A DNA stretch of 64,000 bases from Cycas panzhihuaensis (Eukaryota > Cycadophyta): positions 202,995,741 to 203,059,740 of the forward strand of contig CM041465.1 in assembly GCA_023213395.1 (NCBI GenBank), in the 5' to 3' direction. The translations under genes were made by a program, and so were the position numbers. The notes beneath the pieces were generated by a model. The model did no database searches. It saw nothing but the letters and a program-made list of their open reading frames with translations, and was not told the origin of the DNA. This document shows positions 48,958 to 61,234 of the stretch, piece after piece; position 1 is the stretch's first letter; every line of letters begins with the position of its first letter.

Positions 48958-50894
48958 TTACACCCGACAATGCGAGTCATCATGGAAGCATTCCCCGTGG
49001 ACAGAGCACCACTTCTTCTCGAGTGGAGAATCGGCTTTCCTCGCTTGAGAAGGTTGGGTACTACCCCCTTTGGGGGGAGTGGCTTGAGAAGCCTGTTGAA
49101 TTTGTTTGTTGGAAGTTGACGATGAAGGGGCTTGGAGTTTAAGCTCCTTCATCGTACTCTCAAATGAGCATATGGCAGAAATAAGGGGGTCTAAAGTCCT
49201 CTCAGTCGAATGAGAAGTAGACCTAATGAGTTGCGAAGGTTTAGTTTCCTTAGTTGAGGGAGGTGCCTCACGACATTGTGAGGGCTTAAAAGGCTTCTTG
49301 AGTCCGGCTTGGATCTCAAAAGCCTCTAACGCTAAGCATTTCACGATCGCAGAGTCGTACATGGTTGCCCCTATTTTGAGGACTTCCACATATACTTCGG
49401 GGTGAAGTGCATTAACGAAAAGATCTCTCTTCAACTCCTCGGGTAATGTGGCCTTAGTAGAGTGAAGGAGGTCATCGAATCATCTCACAAAGTCACGATT
49501 CATTTCATCGTGACCTTGTTTAAGCGATAAGAGGGATTTCATCCTGCTCTCAAATGGATGGGCTACATCAAAGTAGTTGATGAATTCGTCCACCAATTAC
49601 TGGAATTAAAAAGATAGAGTGGGCAGGGAGGCAGTAGAACCTTATAAGGGTGTCGCCCTATAAAGATCGTGGAAATAATTTCATTAAGATATGGTCATAA
49701 GCCTAGTAGTCTATACATGCCATAGAAAAACTACGCACATATTCAGCTAGGTCTTGCGACAAAGTTCCATCAAATTTGGGAACTTCAGGAGGATGAGGCG
49801 GCAGATTAATTCTTAACGCCTCAATGGATAGCAGCATCAATCTATAATCCATGAAGGGACATGCCCTTACATAGGTCATAGGGTTGACGAACAGTAATGA
49901 GCAAGGAATGGATGGGGGTGGTAAACCCATCCCTCCTTGGGGAAATACCCCTTGTTAGAAGGGGGTTTGAGGATAAACACCTTGGAAGGGAGCTAGGTTC
50001 CCTTGCGAAGGCATAGTGAAAGAAGTCACGCTGGACGACAGAAATGGAGGGTGCGGGATCAGATTCTGCCCATATGGGCCACTTGTAAGTGGTGCAACCC
50101 CATATGGGTGTAGCGGGTCCACCCCCATAAGCTGGAAGGTGGTTCCCTTTACCCTGCCCCTAAGGTTGAGATGCATAACTTGAGGGTATATAAAGGGAAG
50201 GACCATTGGATAGGTTTTGAATATATGTGGGAGCGGGTCCTATATAGTTAGTGGCAGTAGCATTAGTAGGGCCTCTAGGCCCACTAGGGAACGCATGTGC
50301 CACGTTCGGGGGTGGCATATTCACTTGGCTTAGAAAAGGTATGCTAACCCCAAGCTAGGGAAAAAACACACCGCGAACGAGTTCTAAAGAACTAGGACCA
50401 TGACTAGGAACAGAGGGTGTGACACTTGTCCCCAAGATCAGTGTAGAAACAAAGTAAGATGAGAGCGCAGGCACAGAAGGATTACTTGCCATGGGAGGTG
50501 CAAGTGCAGATGAAGAAGGCTCTCTACCACGTAAAGCTTCTTCCAACCACCTGGGATGTGCTTGAAGGCGAGTCACTCGAAAATACTCGCTGATAGCTCC
50601 AATCATGTCGGCGGGAGGGGTATCTTCATAACCATAAGAGGTTGACAAGACCTTAAATGACGAAGACCCCTTAGGGCACTCCTCATAAGAATCACCAATC
50701 AGATGGTGAATCTCATGAAGAGGCGAGCCTTCTACTACATGAGCAGAAGGATGAATGTCAGAGGGGTGAGGCTAGTCACCCGGGTAATAAATCGGATCGT
50801 CACCCTCCTGGGTGGATCCCAGAATAGACACAGAAAACTCTTGAGTTCCTGAGACCAAGGTGTGGTAAGCCCAATCGGAATGGTAGCCCTCCAT
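48958..50894 (-). pseudogene. Gypsy G gag
   Basis: The likely start is ATG at 50894 (MEGYHSDWAYHTLVSGTQEF). A Pro/Ser-rich N-terminal region follows, then the gag core: HPPEVPKFDGTLSQDLAEYV, RSFSMACIDY, LKRDLFVNALHPEVYVEVLK, ALEAFEIQAGLKKPFKPSQ. The end reads EKKWCSVHGECFHDDSHCRV, a Tat/Athila-style zinc knuckle (C-x2-H-x4-H-x4-C pattern). Stops and a garbled stretch at 49440-49700 break it into runs of 158, 75, 83 and 97 codons. The function was particle assembly and RNA binding. Confidence 0.87.
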
Positions 50895-51135
50895 GGTCGA
50901 ATCAGAATCTGACGACAGAAGGAAGTGATATGAAGGGTCTTCTAACAACGGCAGTAGACCTCACAAATGACGCGAGAAACGTCGCATGCAACGCCTTTAC
51001 AAAAGTTATTAAAAGAGAGCAAAGGGTATGAAGGACGCGTTGGAGGCTGCCTAACGGAAAAGAAAGTCAAGAAGATCACCAGAAAGCAATAGCACCAACA
51101 GGAAGAGAGGTGAGACTAGCTCCCTTACTGGCAAG

Positions 51136-51153
51136 TCCCCAGTATGATCGCCA
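51136..51153 (-). other. Primer binding site of gypsy G
   Basis: On the minus strand TGGCGATCATACTGGGGA starts two bases after the LTR terminal CA. It resembles the tRNA-Asp-type site of Tat/Athila elements at both ends (TGGCG...GGGGA) with differences in the middle. Confidence 0.7.
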
Positions 51154-51154
51154 G

Positions 51155-53780
51155 TGAAACATGTTCACGGGATGGTCTCCTACGTTTAGTAAGATGTGGC
51201 TAACTAAGATGTAGTCAAGCTATGAGTGGGATCAATCCATAAGAAAAATACCATGTAGGGCGTTCGTGCACCGGAGCGCAGATTCAAGACCTACAGATGG
51301 CGCCTAATTACTTTAGGGTGATCTTTGGAGAGGGACGCAAGGCAGGGCCTTGGGTCATCCCAAAAGGAGAGGCCCTCCTACCCCTTGGATGGTCGGGAAG
51401 AGGAAGAGGGGTCCTAAAGAGTTGCGCCTTCTCAAGAGAGGGAGAAGGTGACGTGTAGGTGAATGTGCGTAGTATGATATCCTACGTGTGGGCTAATCGG
51501 GGAAGTGAGGAACGGATAACTCATGTCCAAAGAAAACTACCTACATATGATAAAAACAACTACAAACAAAAAGACGCACAAATGCAAGGATGAATTCCTT
51601 TTCTCTTTTTCATTTTCTATATGTTTTAGCATGCAAATATATGTGTGAAAGAAAAACGCTGCGGGAAAGGACAAAAAAGGAAAAGAATAATACTTGGACC
51701 CATACTGCAGTTGGAGTGTTGCGACCTTCGATTCTTTGCGTGCTCTCCTACTCAAACTTGTCGCATAGACGAGAGACTAGCCAGCGATAGTTGCCGTGAG
51801 CGGTCAAGGGGCTATGTTACCTTCTCCAAATGTGCAAAAAGAATAAAGCAAAGCAATGACAGCAAAAAGGAAACAAGGAAATACAACTAACAAGAGGCTA
51901 ACATGTTAATGAACTCGCCTCGTACATATCTCTGTTACCCCAAAGCCTGCCAATCATAACATGGGGGTTTCTCCCTCCCAGAAGATGGGATACCAAATAT
52001 ATCTACTATATGTATATATAAATACAAAAAAGCTGATATCAAATTAAGTCAAGGACATGTCACACATTACTCCAAAACTCTAAATAGGACTTAAGCAAGC
52101 ATCAATACCAAACGGTATCCAAAGTAAAAGAGTTGGCCTTGGAATGGCCAACTCACCTACAGAAATCTCCATGTAGCCTTAAGGGAAGAAAAATAAAGTA
52201 TAATGACTATATGGGACACTGAGCAAAAGAGGAGATAGACCAGCGGAATGATATACAAGCACACCCAAGGGATGAAGTGCTATGAGCAGTAAATCGTCTA
52301 GTTGGGATGGGCTAAGGGTCATAAACCAACCGAGAAAGGTTTTAGGGCTTATGTGGTGCCCAAACCAGCAAGTGCAGGTCTGAAACTAGCGTGGAAAGGG
52401 GCTGCCAATGATGTTTCAGATCTAGAAACAGGCTCTCAAATCCCTAGCCCAGCTCTAAGGGAGGTAGTAGGTGAAAGAGGAAGGAAAGGAAGGGTTTGGA
52501 CCCTTGGGGAGAATGTCAACAAGGGGGATTGACCCCGCCTTTCTCCCTTCACCTTTCCTTGTGTAACCCTCTTGCACAGCCACCTTAAAGTGGACTTACA
52601 GGAAATAAGAGGGAGCACTGTAAGATAGGAGGCAATGAACAAGTTCCTAAAGGGTGCAAAGCCAAGAACAACAAAATAACTAAGAACTGTTCATAGAATG
52701 TAAGGGAAAAATATGAATCCTAGAGAAAACATTGAGAGGTACCTTGTAGTAGGAAGTAGAAGCTTATTCCTACCAAAAAATAGGAGAAGAAGCCTGTGTT
52801 TGACAGGCTTTTGAGGCTGGCCTAAAGAAGAGGCAACCGTGAGAGCACAACTGTGATTTTGGAACCTTGGATCTTTACTTTGGAGAGTTCCTGTGAGTAC
52901 TCCTTTCTCCACTATGTAAACCTACAAAGAGAGGGCCTGAGCTGCTAGAGTAGGGCCTGAGATGCAACTGGTATACCTATGAGCAGTAGAGCCAAAGTAC
53001 AGGTTTTTTGGCAGTCCTAGAGAGAGAGCTGTAGTAGTGCAATGAAAAAATGGATGAAGCCCAGAGCAAAATGATTCACTTTTTGGGTTTTACATTCTCC
53101 CTAACCCTAAGTGAGTGTTTAGGGTTGTGGGGAAGTGAATAGGCGCGGACGCCACGTGGCAACTCTGCGAAGAGAGCGAGAATTGCCATGACTATTTTAA
53201 AAAATAATTTTAAATAGTCGCATCGCAGTAAACTTCGCAGTACCACAGTAAATATTACGGTACCGCTAAGTTTGCAACGGTACAGGCCTGTAGGCTAAAA
53301 TTAGGATAAAAATGGGGCCTAAAGCCAAACTGTGGGTATGTTAAGGCTGGGCAGGCTGGAAATTGTTGCCCAGGTGACCGACAGGTGGCCAGAAGAGAGG
53401 GATGGGTCTTAATCAGGAGTCCTATCATACTTAGAAAGAAAATCAAAGTAGAGGCTGGATATTGTCATGGACGAGATGCGACCAACTAAGGTGCTCGAGG
53501 GGCTGTGGAGATGGTGTGGGTGGCTGAGTGCCATATGGGATGCATGACTCGATGTGGAGTGCCCCCACGGTGGGTCGTCATAGGCTGAGTGATGTGCGGC
53601 AGGCACAAGCAGTGTGATCAAGCAAGAAAGTAATGCAGTCTGCAAATGATGGGCAAGCATGCATCAGGCAATACACTAAGCAATCTCGGCCAAGCAAAAG
53701 TGAGGATGGGAGTAAGAAACTCATACCTGAGCTTACCTGAGTCGACGCGTCCCAAATCCATTCCCGGTAGCTGGGAAACA
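51155..53780 (-). repeat. 5' LTR of gypsy G
   Basis: Plus-strand edges are TGAAACATG and GGGAAACA. It matches 41612-43945 over its whole length apart from about 290 bp at 52530-52830 that the 3' LTR has lost. The shared inner stretch tactatatgtatatataaa could hold a TATA element. Confidence 0.9.
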
Positions 53781-54445
53781 GACGCCTAATGATAATTGGG
53801 CCAAAATAAATTTTGATGGGGCATCAAAAGGTAACTTAGGTGAGGCTAGTAGGGGATGCCTATGTAGAAACTCAAATGGAACGGTAAGATGGGCCTTTGC
53901 AGAATATTATGGCCAACAGTCAAACCATAGTGCTGAACTAAAGGCTATGCAAAAGGTTATAGCTATAGCTATTGAGGAAGATAGTGATAAGGTAACAATA
54001 GAAGGTGATTCTTTGAATATGATCAAGATCCTCAAGGGCAAGATGGAGGATGATTGGTACAATGTGAACATTGTGAGGGATGCTCAAAATGTTTTAAGAT
54101 CTAAATAGAGTACCCAAATTCGGCATACGTATAGGGAAGGTAATTCAGTTACAGATTGGTTTTCTAATCGGGCAATTAAAAATAAAAGAATTATGGTTTA
54201 GAAAAGAATTTCCCAGAGGAGCTTCTAAGTCTAGTCAGAATGGATGTGTTAGCCCAGAGTTGGGAGAGCTAGCTATCAGGCCTGTCAGGCGCTCTGTGTT
54301 AGTATGGGGGTTGAGTTATGCTAGGCCATGGGCATATCATGGCCATTATATTCCGTAGCCGAAAGGTTGTTGTTGTAAAAGGTTTGGGGACCTATCAAAA
54401 TTCCTTCTAATTTTTTACCAAATCAAAAACAAAAAAGAGATGGTT

Positions 54446-55486
54446 AAAGTTTAAATTTAATCCAATACTTACCAATTTTGAGTGATTAGACTGAAGGTTG
54501 CATGTTGATATATGGGGCTATGGGGTATTAGTGACTTTAAGGCATTTAAATATTCTTTATATGCAAGCGAATAAGAGAGCATTGGTGGCGAGATGGGTGA
54601 CATGAGATGAAGTATGAGGCTTTACATTGTTCTCGTACATGCAATCATATGAGAGTAAGGCAATTGTATGTTCTCTAGCATGTAATCTACATAAAAGAAT
54701 AATTTAGGTAATGATCCAATATGAGGTGTCTGTTTGAGGCTATTATATATGTGTTGTAATGGGAGAGTACTTTTGCAATGTGAGACTATATTAAGTCATG
54801 TTGATGTAAATGTATTTAACACTTTATTAACAATTTGAGATGTGTGATGGTGATTCTTTAATGATAATTTGAGTGCTTTCTTACATCTATTTGTATGAAA
54901 AAGTTATTATGACGATGACATAGTATGGTGATGAAGTGATAGTGCATGTGTTTGCATGAATGAGTTAGATGGCATATGGCAACTTAATGCTCCTTGGAAT
55001 GTGATTTACGTGAAGGAGCTTTATGGGTATGATAAGGCAAATTTGAGGGCAAAAAAAATGGTGATTTGAGGCAATGAGGTGCTTGTTGCATATGAGGTTA
55101 CTCGCATGTTTAAGGTTGAGATTAGGAATGTTTGATGATATGTTATTTTAATTGACTAATGGGCAAAGAAGGATGAGTTTGTTAAAGATACTTGAGTTGT
55201 AGGGAAGTAAAATTTGTTAAGTGGTGTAGTGGCATGAGTTGTGTTGTGGGTAATTGAGTGAAGTGTGGTGTGTCTTGGAAATTTAATGGTGACCTGTGGT
55301 ATGTATGATCATTGTGAAAGTTATAAGGCATTGATTTGATGGTGAAGGAAGTGGTTTAGATACTCGTTGACTATTTGGCAATATGGAGAAGGTGATGATA
55401 TGATGATGAAGTCAGTAATATCAGGGACATGAGACATTAATAGGCATTGAAAAAAGAGGATATTATTTAGAGGTACATTTATAATC
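54446..55486 (+). other. Non-coding part of element O, copy 3
   Basis: G/T-rich DNA matching 3580-4640, with many gatg/ttgag/atgagg words and no coding signature. The function is unknown; it lies between the LINE insertion and gag. Confidence 0.6.
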
Positions 55487-56197
55487 ATGGAAGAAAATGA
55501 TATGGTCATGTATGTTCATGAAACAAATGAATATTACTTAAGGGATTTGCTTCTTCTGATACCTAAGTGTAATGAAGAAAACTATTACTTTTGGACGATT
55601 AAAATGAAATATTTTTTCATAGCTAGAGGTTTATAAAAGCTTGTTATTAATGGATATGATATCCCTAAGGATGAAGAAGAAAAGGAAATGTTTGAGAAGA
55701 AAGACAAAAAGACATTCATCGTGATTCTTGTTGCATTAGACAAGGTTGATCTTCCTTCTACATATCATTTTATCATTCCTAAGATTCAACATGTAAGTAC
55801 TGCTAAGGAAGCTTGGTATCTTTTAAGGAATATATTTGAACAAACTTCTAAAGAGATATAGCAAATGATTGAAAAAGCAAATGAGATCAATGATGGTTAT
55901 GATACAAATAAAATGAATAAAGAAAATATTATCAACATTGATGAAACGGTATGTCAAGATGAAGAATACTTGAATATTGATGAAACTACTACTAAACATA
56001 TGATTGAATGCATTAATGAGACTACAACTACTATTGAAGATGTTGAGAGTGATGAATTGATTAAGGTTTATTTAGATGACACTATTATTTCAAGGGAAAT
56101 TAGATATGAATATGTTGGTCCTATAAAGAATGAGTCTTATATTGATGATGTTCCTGCTTTAAGTATTTCAAAGAGTATACAAGCCGATTTTGCTTGA
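55487..56197 (+). pseudogene. Gag-like ORF of element O, copy 3
   Basis: From ATG 55487: MEENDMVMYVHETNEYYLRD, ENYYFWTIKMKYFFIARGL, one stop, INGYDIPKDEEEKEMFEKKD, VDLPSTYHFIIPKIQHVST, AKEAWYLLRNIFEQTSKEI, then a stop. The tail is open from 55865 to 56197 (110 codons) with INETTTTIEDVESDELIKVY and SREIRYEYVGPIKNESYIDD. The first part is copia gag (UBN2). The acidic tail matches no family I know but shares ETTT words with D, so O and D are probably related. Confidence 0.77.
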
Positions 56198-56526
56198 AAT
56201 CTTACTGTTGTACATGGTGATTAAGAATTTATACAATATAATGATGGCAGGCAAGTTGTATTTAAAGATGGTTAGCTATAGGATCTACATCAAAATTACA
56301 CTAGACTATCCACAATAAAGAATCAGGATTTGCACTTTCTATAGCTGGCACAATAGTGTCATCACTATAGGATGGAAGACGAAAATCAAGTTGAAGATAT
56401 CATTCTACAACAATGACATCACTATAAGATTAAAGACAAGGATCAAGTTGAAGACATCATCTTCAAGACATTTCCAAGGACAAGGCAATGTAAATACAAA
56501 TGACCCAAATGTGCATTAAAGGGGAG

Positions 56527-56752
56527 TGTTGGAATATTAGTAATACATATTTATTTTCTCTCACATGCATGTGGGTCCCACTCTCACTATCATGATATGT
56601 ATTATAAATACAAAACATAGTGTATCATATGATCATCGGTTGTAAGGTTATTTCGTTAATACAATTTGAGATACCTTAAAGGTAACATTCGATCCTAATG
56701 TATTTCTATTCTACTTTGTGAATATTATCTTATGCAAGTTTACTTTCTAACA
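56527..56752 (+). repeat. 3' LTR of element O, copy 3
   Basis: 226 bp, TGTTGGAATATTAG to TTTCTAACA. Purine-rich attaaaggggag lies directly before it. The five bases after it, CTTCA (56753-56757), form the right target duplication. Confidence 0.9.
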
Positions 56753-56757
56753 CTTCA

Positions 56758-57029
56758 TTAGATTACTTATTTGATCATGTAGGATGGCATGCTCCCAAGG
56801 TTGACCTAACTTGGTGTTGATTGTACAACATATACAAAGGAATATCTTAGTTAATCAATGGTCATAGTAATCGATTATCCATGTGGTCTAACGAATACAG
56901 TTTGTTTCATACAGACATCAAGAGTAGATTATATCATTGTAGTAGCTTATGCTCCAATATTCATTTGAATATATAGTTTTATACATTTTATATAATATTT
57001 CACTTGTAATTATCTATTATAAGGGGGAA
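56758..57029 (+). other. Element A internal region, second part, copy 3
   Basis: It resumes A after O and matches 22772-23079. It ends with the polypurine tract aagggggaa at 57021-57029. Non-coding. Confidence 0.8.
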
Positions 57030-57064
57030 TATTAGGTGTAATACCTAATTACATACATACATAC

Positions 57065-57112
<48 letters not shown>

Positions 57113-57466
57113 ATTAATACTCTCTCTATGATTATTTATATTTTATATTATAGGTCTCATTAAGTTGTGTGCTACATAAAAATATGTGCCAACCCATAAC
57201 AAGTTGACTATTAAGGATTCTCACACACATGGTAAACTATAATATAAATATGTATATCATCTTCATTTTAATTTGAAGTTTAGCCATTCTTCCATTTCAT
57301 TATATTAACATATATATGCTTCATCATTCTTGTGTCTTATTGTTTATTCATTCACTTACCCATTTCATCTATTATTATCATAGTTAATTTATATTTCCAT
57401 TAATATATTAGACCTATAATTTATTTTCTAATAAGTGGTATCATAGCTCCATCCTGTTTTCTAACA
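57030..57466 (+). repeat. 3' LTR of element A, copy 3
   Basis: 437 bp, TATTAGGTGTAATACC to GTTTTCTAACA, longer than the other A LTRs because of a CATA/TA repeat at 57054-57108. CTTCA follows (57467-57471). Confidence 0.88.
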
Positions 57467-57471
57467 CTTCA

Positions 57472-58447
57472 AAGGAAGCAGAAGATATTTTGAAACATAA
57501 GTTTGATCCAAGATTAAAAAGAAGGTATAGGTATTTTCAAGTATATATTCAAGCAGATTTACAAACATAAAATTCTTAAGCAAATACAAAAGTTCTTGAA
57601 AAATAAGTATGCCAAAAATCTAATGTCCAAGAAGAAAAGATATGTCAAGAAAATGAGAGCATAGTTGAAAATATTATTGATGAATATACTACTGAACGTA
57701 AAGAAACTACTGCTAAATACATTACTAAATATGATGAGACTACTACTATTGAGTATGTTAAGTGTGTTGAACCCGCTACTATTATTAAATGTAAAATATC
57801 TATTAATGGTTATGATCAAGCAATATAAGATGTCAAAATTTCTTTACTAATTTTTACAAAGGAGATTGTATTTGAAGTATAAAATGAATCAAATTTATTT
57901 ATATCTATTAATACTATTGATGATTCAAATTTAAGTGAAGTTCCTATTTCAAGTATTAATTCAAATTTGAATATATAAGTTTTAAAAGATAATTCTAATT
58001 ATTCAAATAATGAAAGGAATTTACAAGTTGATGAAGATAAACAAACTGTAATTGAGCTTGATCTTAGAGATATTCTTGATTTAAATTTTGATAAAAGAAT
58101 GATAAGATCTCAAGTGATTTAAAATGATGAACCTAAAGCAAAAGTTCATGAATTAGTTAATTTAAGAGAGAGATTACAACATCTATATCAAAATTAAAAT
58201 GAACTTACAAAGATTCAGTATCATAATTAAAATCTTATCCAGATAATGAAAAACTTAGTTTTACAAAGAATAATAAAAAATATTAAGATCAATCTTCATT
58301 ACTACATTTAAGAGTTGATACAATAGAGACAAGTTAAAGATTAAATTAAAAACTAAGTTTTAAATATCATTTTTAAGACATTTCTGAAGATCAAGTATTG
58401 TAAATTCAAAGTAGCATCTATGTTTTTAAATATGTATTATGGAGGAG
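57472..58447 (+). pseudogene. 3' half of element D gag, copy 3
   Basis: Reads KEAEDILKHKFDPRLKRRYR, then VQEEKICQENESIVENIIDE, YTTERKETTAKYITKYDETT and an acidic region ending DLNFDKRMIRSQVI, with stops. It closely matches 6599-7591. Downstream of 58200 only Gln/Asn-rich fragments are readable before the purine-rich tggaggag and the D LTR. Confidence 0.68.
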
Positions 58448-58723
58448 TGTTAGAATAGCTTGGTTCATAATTCACAAGGTAAAGTTATAATAACTATTTA
58501 TGTAATTAATTTTATTCTAATTGATATTTTATGGTGCGTCCCATGTGTATCCAAGTTGTGTATTATAAATATGCACTTAATATATCATATTGACATATTA
58601 ATATAACATTGTTCTTATGGTGATAATCTAAGTTAAGATACCTTAAGGGTACTATTGTAATCCTAATGTTTATTGTTTATTTTTATTTGTGCATTATTAT
58701 TTTCTATCAACTTCATTTTCACA
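58448..58723 (+). repeat. 3' LTR of element D, copy 3
   Basis: 276 bp, TGTTAGAATAGCTTGG to TTCATTTTCACA. The right end is clearer than in copy 1. Confidence 0.85.
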
Positions 58724-59575
58724 TTCCATGTATGACAAGAGACATAGAAGCACATTTATTTACATTACCTTATTATAGCTTACTTTACTTGGCTAGACGA
58801 TACTCCTTATTTTTAGAGTTAAATTGTTTAGTTTACTTTGATGATAAAATTTTATTGGTTTTTAAAATAAAGTTTTAAAACTATGCTTAGATGGAAATAA
58901 TACACATATATCTCCCGTAAGTAAAAAACAATAGAAAATAGATTCACAAGCTACTCTTATATAACATATTAGCCTAACAATTAGTGTTGTTATTCTCATA
59001 TGTAAGAGGGGAGGCATGTTATTATTCTTGTATAACATACTAACCTAACAACCAGTATTGTTTTAATATTTTATTTTATATGGTGATGAACCACATATAG
59101 AAAATACTTCCTATAAAACTAGTGATTGCAAAGGTTAGTTATCCATATATTTCAGTAGATGGTTATTGTATTATATAAACATCAATAATAATTTTAGTTC
59201 ATGAGATTTTTAAGATGAAAGTATTAATATTTACATCATTATAAGTAAAGATATAAAGTTATTGAGAAGAGACCTCATATATAATGACAAGTTAAGAGTC
59301 ATGAATTATTCTTTATTAGTTGATTGATGATGGTTTACAAGTGGTTGGTCACAATTGGTTACATGGTTGGTTTTATATATTTGATATAGGTTAAATACAG
59401 ATTATAAGATTTACTTGAGGTTACAAGTCATATAGCTTGATATAGATTTGGATATATGTTTACATGTTCTAATATAAAAACAAAGCATAATGATAAAACA
59501 TGAATACATAAAAACATAAGACCAAGGTTGAAGTCGGAGATTGAATATTTAAAGACATTAAACATTAAATGGGAG
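58724..59575 (+). other. Non-coding tail of element C, copy 3
   Basis: It matches 7868-8720. It begins with attccatgtatgacaag, the word also found just before the D 5' LTR at 12896. It ends with aaatgggag. Confidence 0.7.
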
Positions 59576-60047
59576 TGTTAGAATATATCATATTTTCACA
59601 TATCTAATGTTTAATATAATATAGTAGTCCCATATTTATGCACCACAAAAGCATTGTTATACATGACAAAAGAACAAATATTTATGTATATTTCTACTAG
59701 AAGACAAAAAGACACTAAGATGCAATAGGCTAATTATGAAGTAATTATATTTATAAATATGTATACACATTACTTGAGGAATTTGAAAAGGATCAAACAA
59801 GGAGTATGAATTCATTTAGAAATTTAAGAAAGAGGAGCTCCCGATTCCAAAACTTCTCTCATGATTTCTCCCTTTTGAGTTTTTCATGTATAAATTTGTT
59901 GTCTCTTGTGATGATGCATGTTTATACTTTATAATACTTGATATTATTTTATATGTTAATCTTATCTTATATTTGTGTACATATTTCTCATGATCCATCA
60001 ATATACTTTATTATTATATTTTTGTTATATTTGAGTATATTCTAACA
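59576..60047 (+). repeat. LTR of element C, copy 3
   Basis: 472 bp, TGTTAGAATATATC to TATTCTAACA, followed by TGGTATTAAAGA (primer-binding-like). Same length as 8721-9192. Confidence 0.86.
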
Positions 60048-60134
60048 TGGTATTAAAGAATAAAAATTTCCAATGTAATTCTATTTATTTTTGTATTAAA
60101 AATTACTTTTAAAAAAATAAAATCCCTCAAACCC

Positions 60135-60573
60135 TTATTGAAATTTATATATTTCATGGCCTTACAATTCATTATATTGCATTGAATGACCTCTTGAGGC
60201 TACATCAAGTTCAATTATCTTGATAAATATTATTCCATCTTTATTTTGGTCAGTGTCCTTCCCAAGCCAGAAAGAGTTTGTCATATTGATAAGCCCCACT
60301 CTTTCCAATATCTATCTATGAAAACTAGGTAAGAATATCTGTAATAAAATTTATCATATTTAGATTTTTAAACATGCCAAAAAAATTTAATACACAAAAT
60401 ATCCATACCAATTTTTTGAAACCCCTTGAAATGTTGAATCAACATTTCTCATAGAAATAGCCATTGTATATGGCTTCAAATTTTACTTCCTTTTAAACTG
60501 GAATTTTTTTGCATTACAGTCCTCTAAAAGAAAAAATATGTTATTTTTTAAAACCCTAATAAGTTCATAACAT

Positions 60574-60651
<78 letters not shown>

Positions 60652-61234
60652 ATAACAATTTAAAAAAAATCACTAATTTTATTTTTTAAATATTAAAATA
60701 CCCCTTCTAAGGCCTCATTTTGGCAAGATATCCCAAATAGGACACTCATAATGGCCTCCAAAATGAGCCATCAAATAATAACTTTTTTTAAATTTATCCT
60801 TTTTTAAACAATAAATTTACTACATTTGCATGGTGGTCAAGCCTAGATTTCTAGCTTATTATTATCCTATTTATTTTTCTTTAAAAAACAACTTGAGAAA
60901 AAACATATGTATGACCTTCAATAAAAAGCTTATATGCATTATAATCTTTACACCACATGCACAAGAAAATTAGATCATAAGAAATCCTTTTTAAAGGAAA
61001 TAGGCCTATACTTATCATCATAAAAAATCACTTATATGCAACCTTAACTCTTCCTCAAAAAATCTTTAAAATAACTTCAAAATATATTTGTGACTCTTCA
61101 AAAAAAATTGACTCATTGTAGGTCACAAAATAAGTACTGACTTGGTTCCAAGAACATGTGAAATCCAGGAAAATAATGGCTCTAAAAAACATTCAATAAA
61201 AACAGGCTCTAACTAGCTCCAAGAATAAGCCATT
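60135..61234. other. AT-rich region right of the duplicated block
   Basis: No supported gene. It contains a (TA)n run at 60581-60649 and minus-strand internal sequence of an unidentified element, judged from the primer-binding-like motif at its right edge. Confidence 0.5.
60581..60649. repeat. (TA)n microsatellite, about 69 bp
   Basis: An uninterrupted TA dinucleotide run. Confidence 0.97.

Larger units (their letters stand above)
41612..53780 (-). mobile_element. Gypsy element G, 12.2 kb, gag-protease-RNase H only
   Basis: A GC-richer minus-strand Ty3/gypsy element of the Tat/Athila type. LTRs of 2334 bp (41612-43945) and 2626 bp (51155-53780) and a target duplication GGCGC/GACGC whose empty form GGCAC exists at 2913-2917. 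Minus-strand order: 5' LTR, primer binding site, gag, protease, a region with plus-strand gene-like signals, a Tat-type RNase H, polypurine tract, 3' LTR. No RT or integrase is recognisable. It lies in the LINE and is absent from copy 1, so it is one of the youngest arrivals. Confidence 0.92.
41260..54434 (+). mobile_element. 5'-truncated LINE, copy 3, split by gypsy G
   Basis: LINE sequence lies at 41260-41611 and 53786-54434. The 11-bp target duplication aagagatggtt is at 41249-41259 and 54435-54445. The left part has the zinc-binding-RT remains (LLWKLIMSIVVWNIWKE). The right part has RNase H (NWAKINFDGASKGN, AELKAMQKVIAI, TIEGDSLNMIKILKG) with all catalytic acidic residues, up to the tail caaaaacaaaaaa. 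The RNase H stretch here runs open for longer than in copy 1. Confidence 0.87.
34867..56752 (+). mobile_element. Element O, copy 3, with nested insertions
   Basis: Identical-length LTRs (226 bp) at 34867-35092 and 56527-56752. The flanks are CTTTA on the left and CTTCA on the right, a target duplication with one change. The uninterrupted A site at about 22795-22815 confirms the insertion. Without I, the LINE and G the element is about 3.9 kb and encodes only a gag-like protein. Insertion order: O into A, then I and the LINE into O, then G into the LINE. Confidence 0.92.
32473..57466 (+). mobile_element. Element A, copy 3, holding O, I, LINE and gypsy G
   Basis: The 5' LTR lies at 32473-32857, internal parts at 32858-34866 and 56758-57029, and the 3' LTR at 57030-57466. 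With the inserted elements removed, A is only about 3.1 kb and has no recognisable gene. Its two outer flanks differ: C LTR on the left, D gag with CTTCA on the right. The element is therefore a recombinant of two A insertions rather than one simple insertion. Confidence 0.85.
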
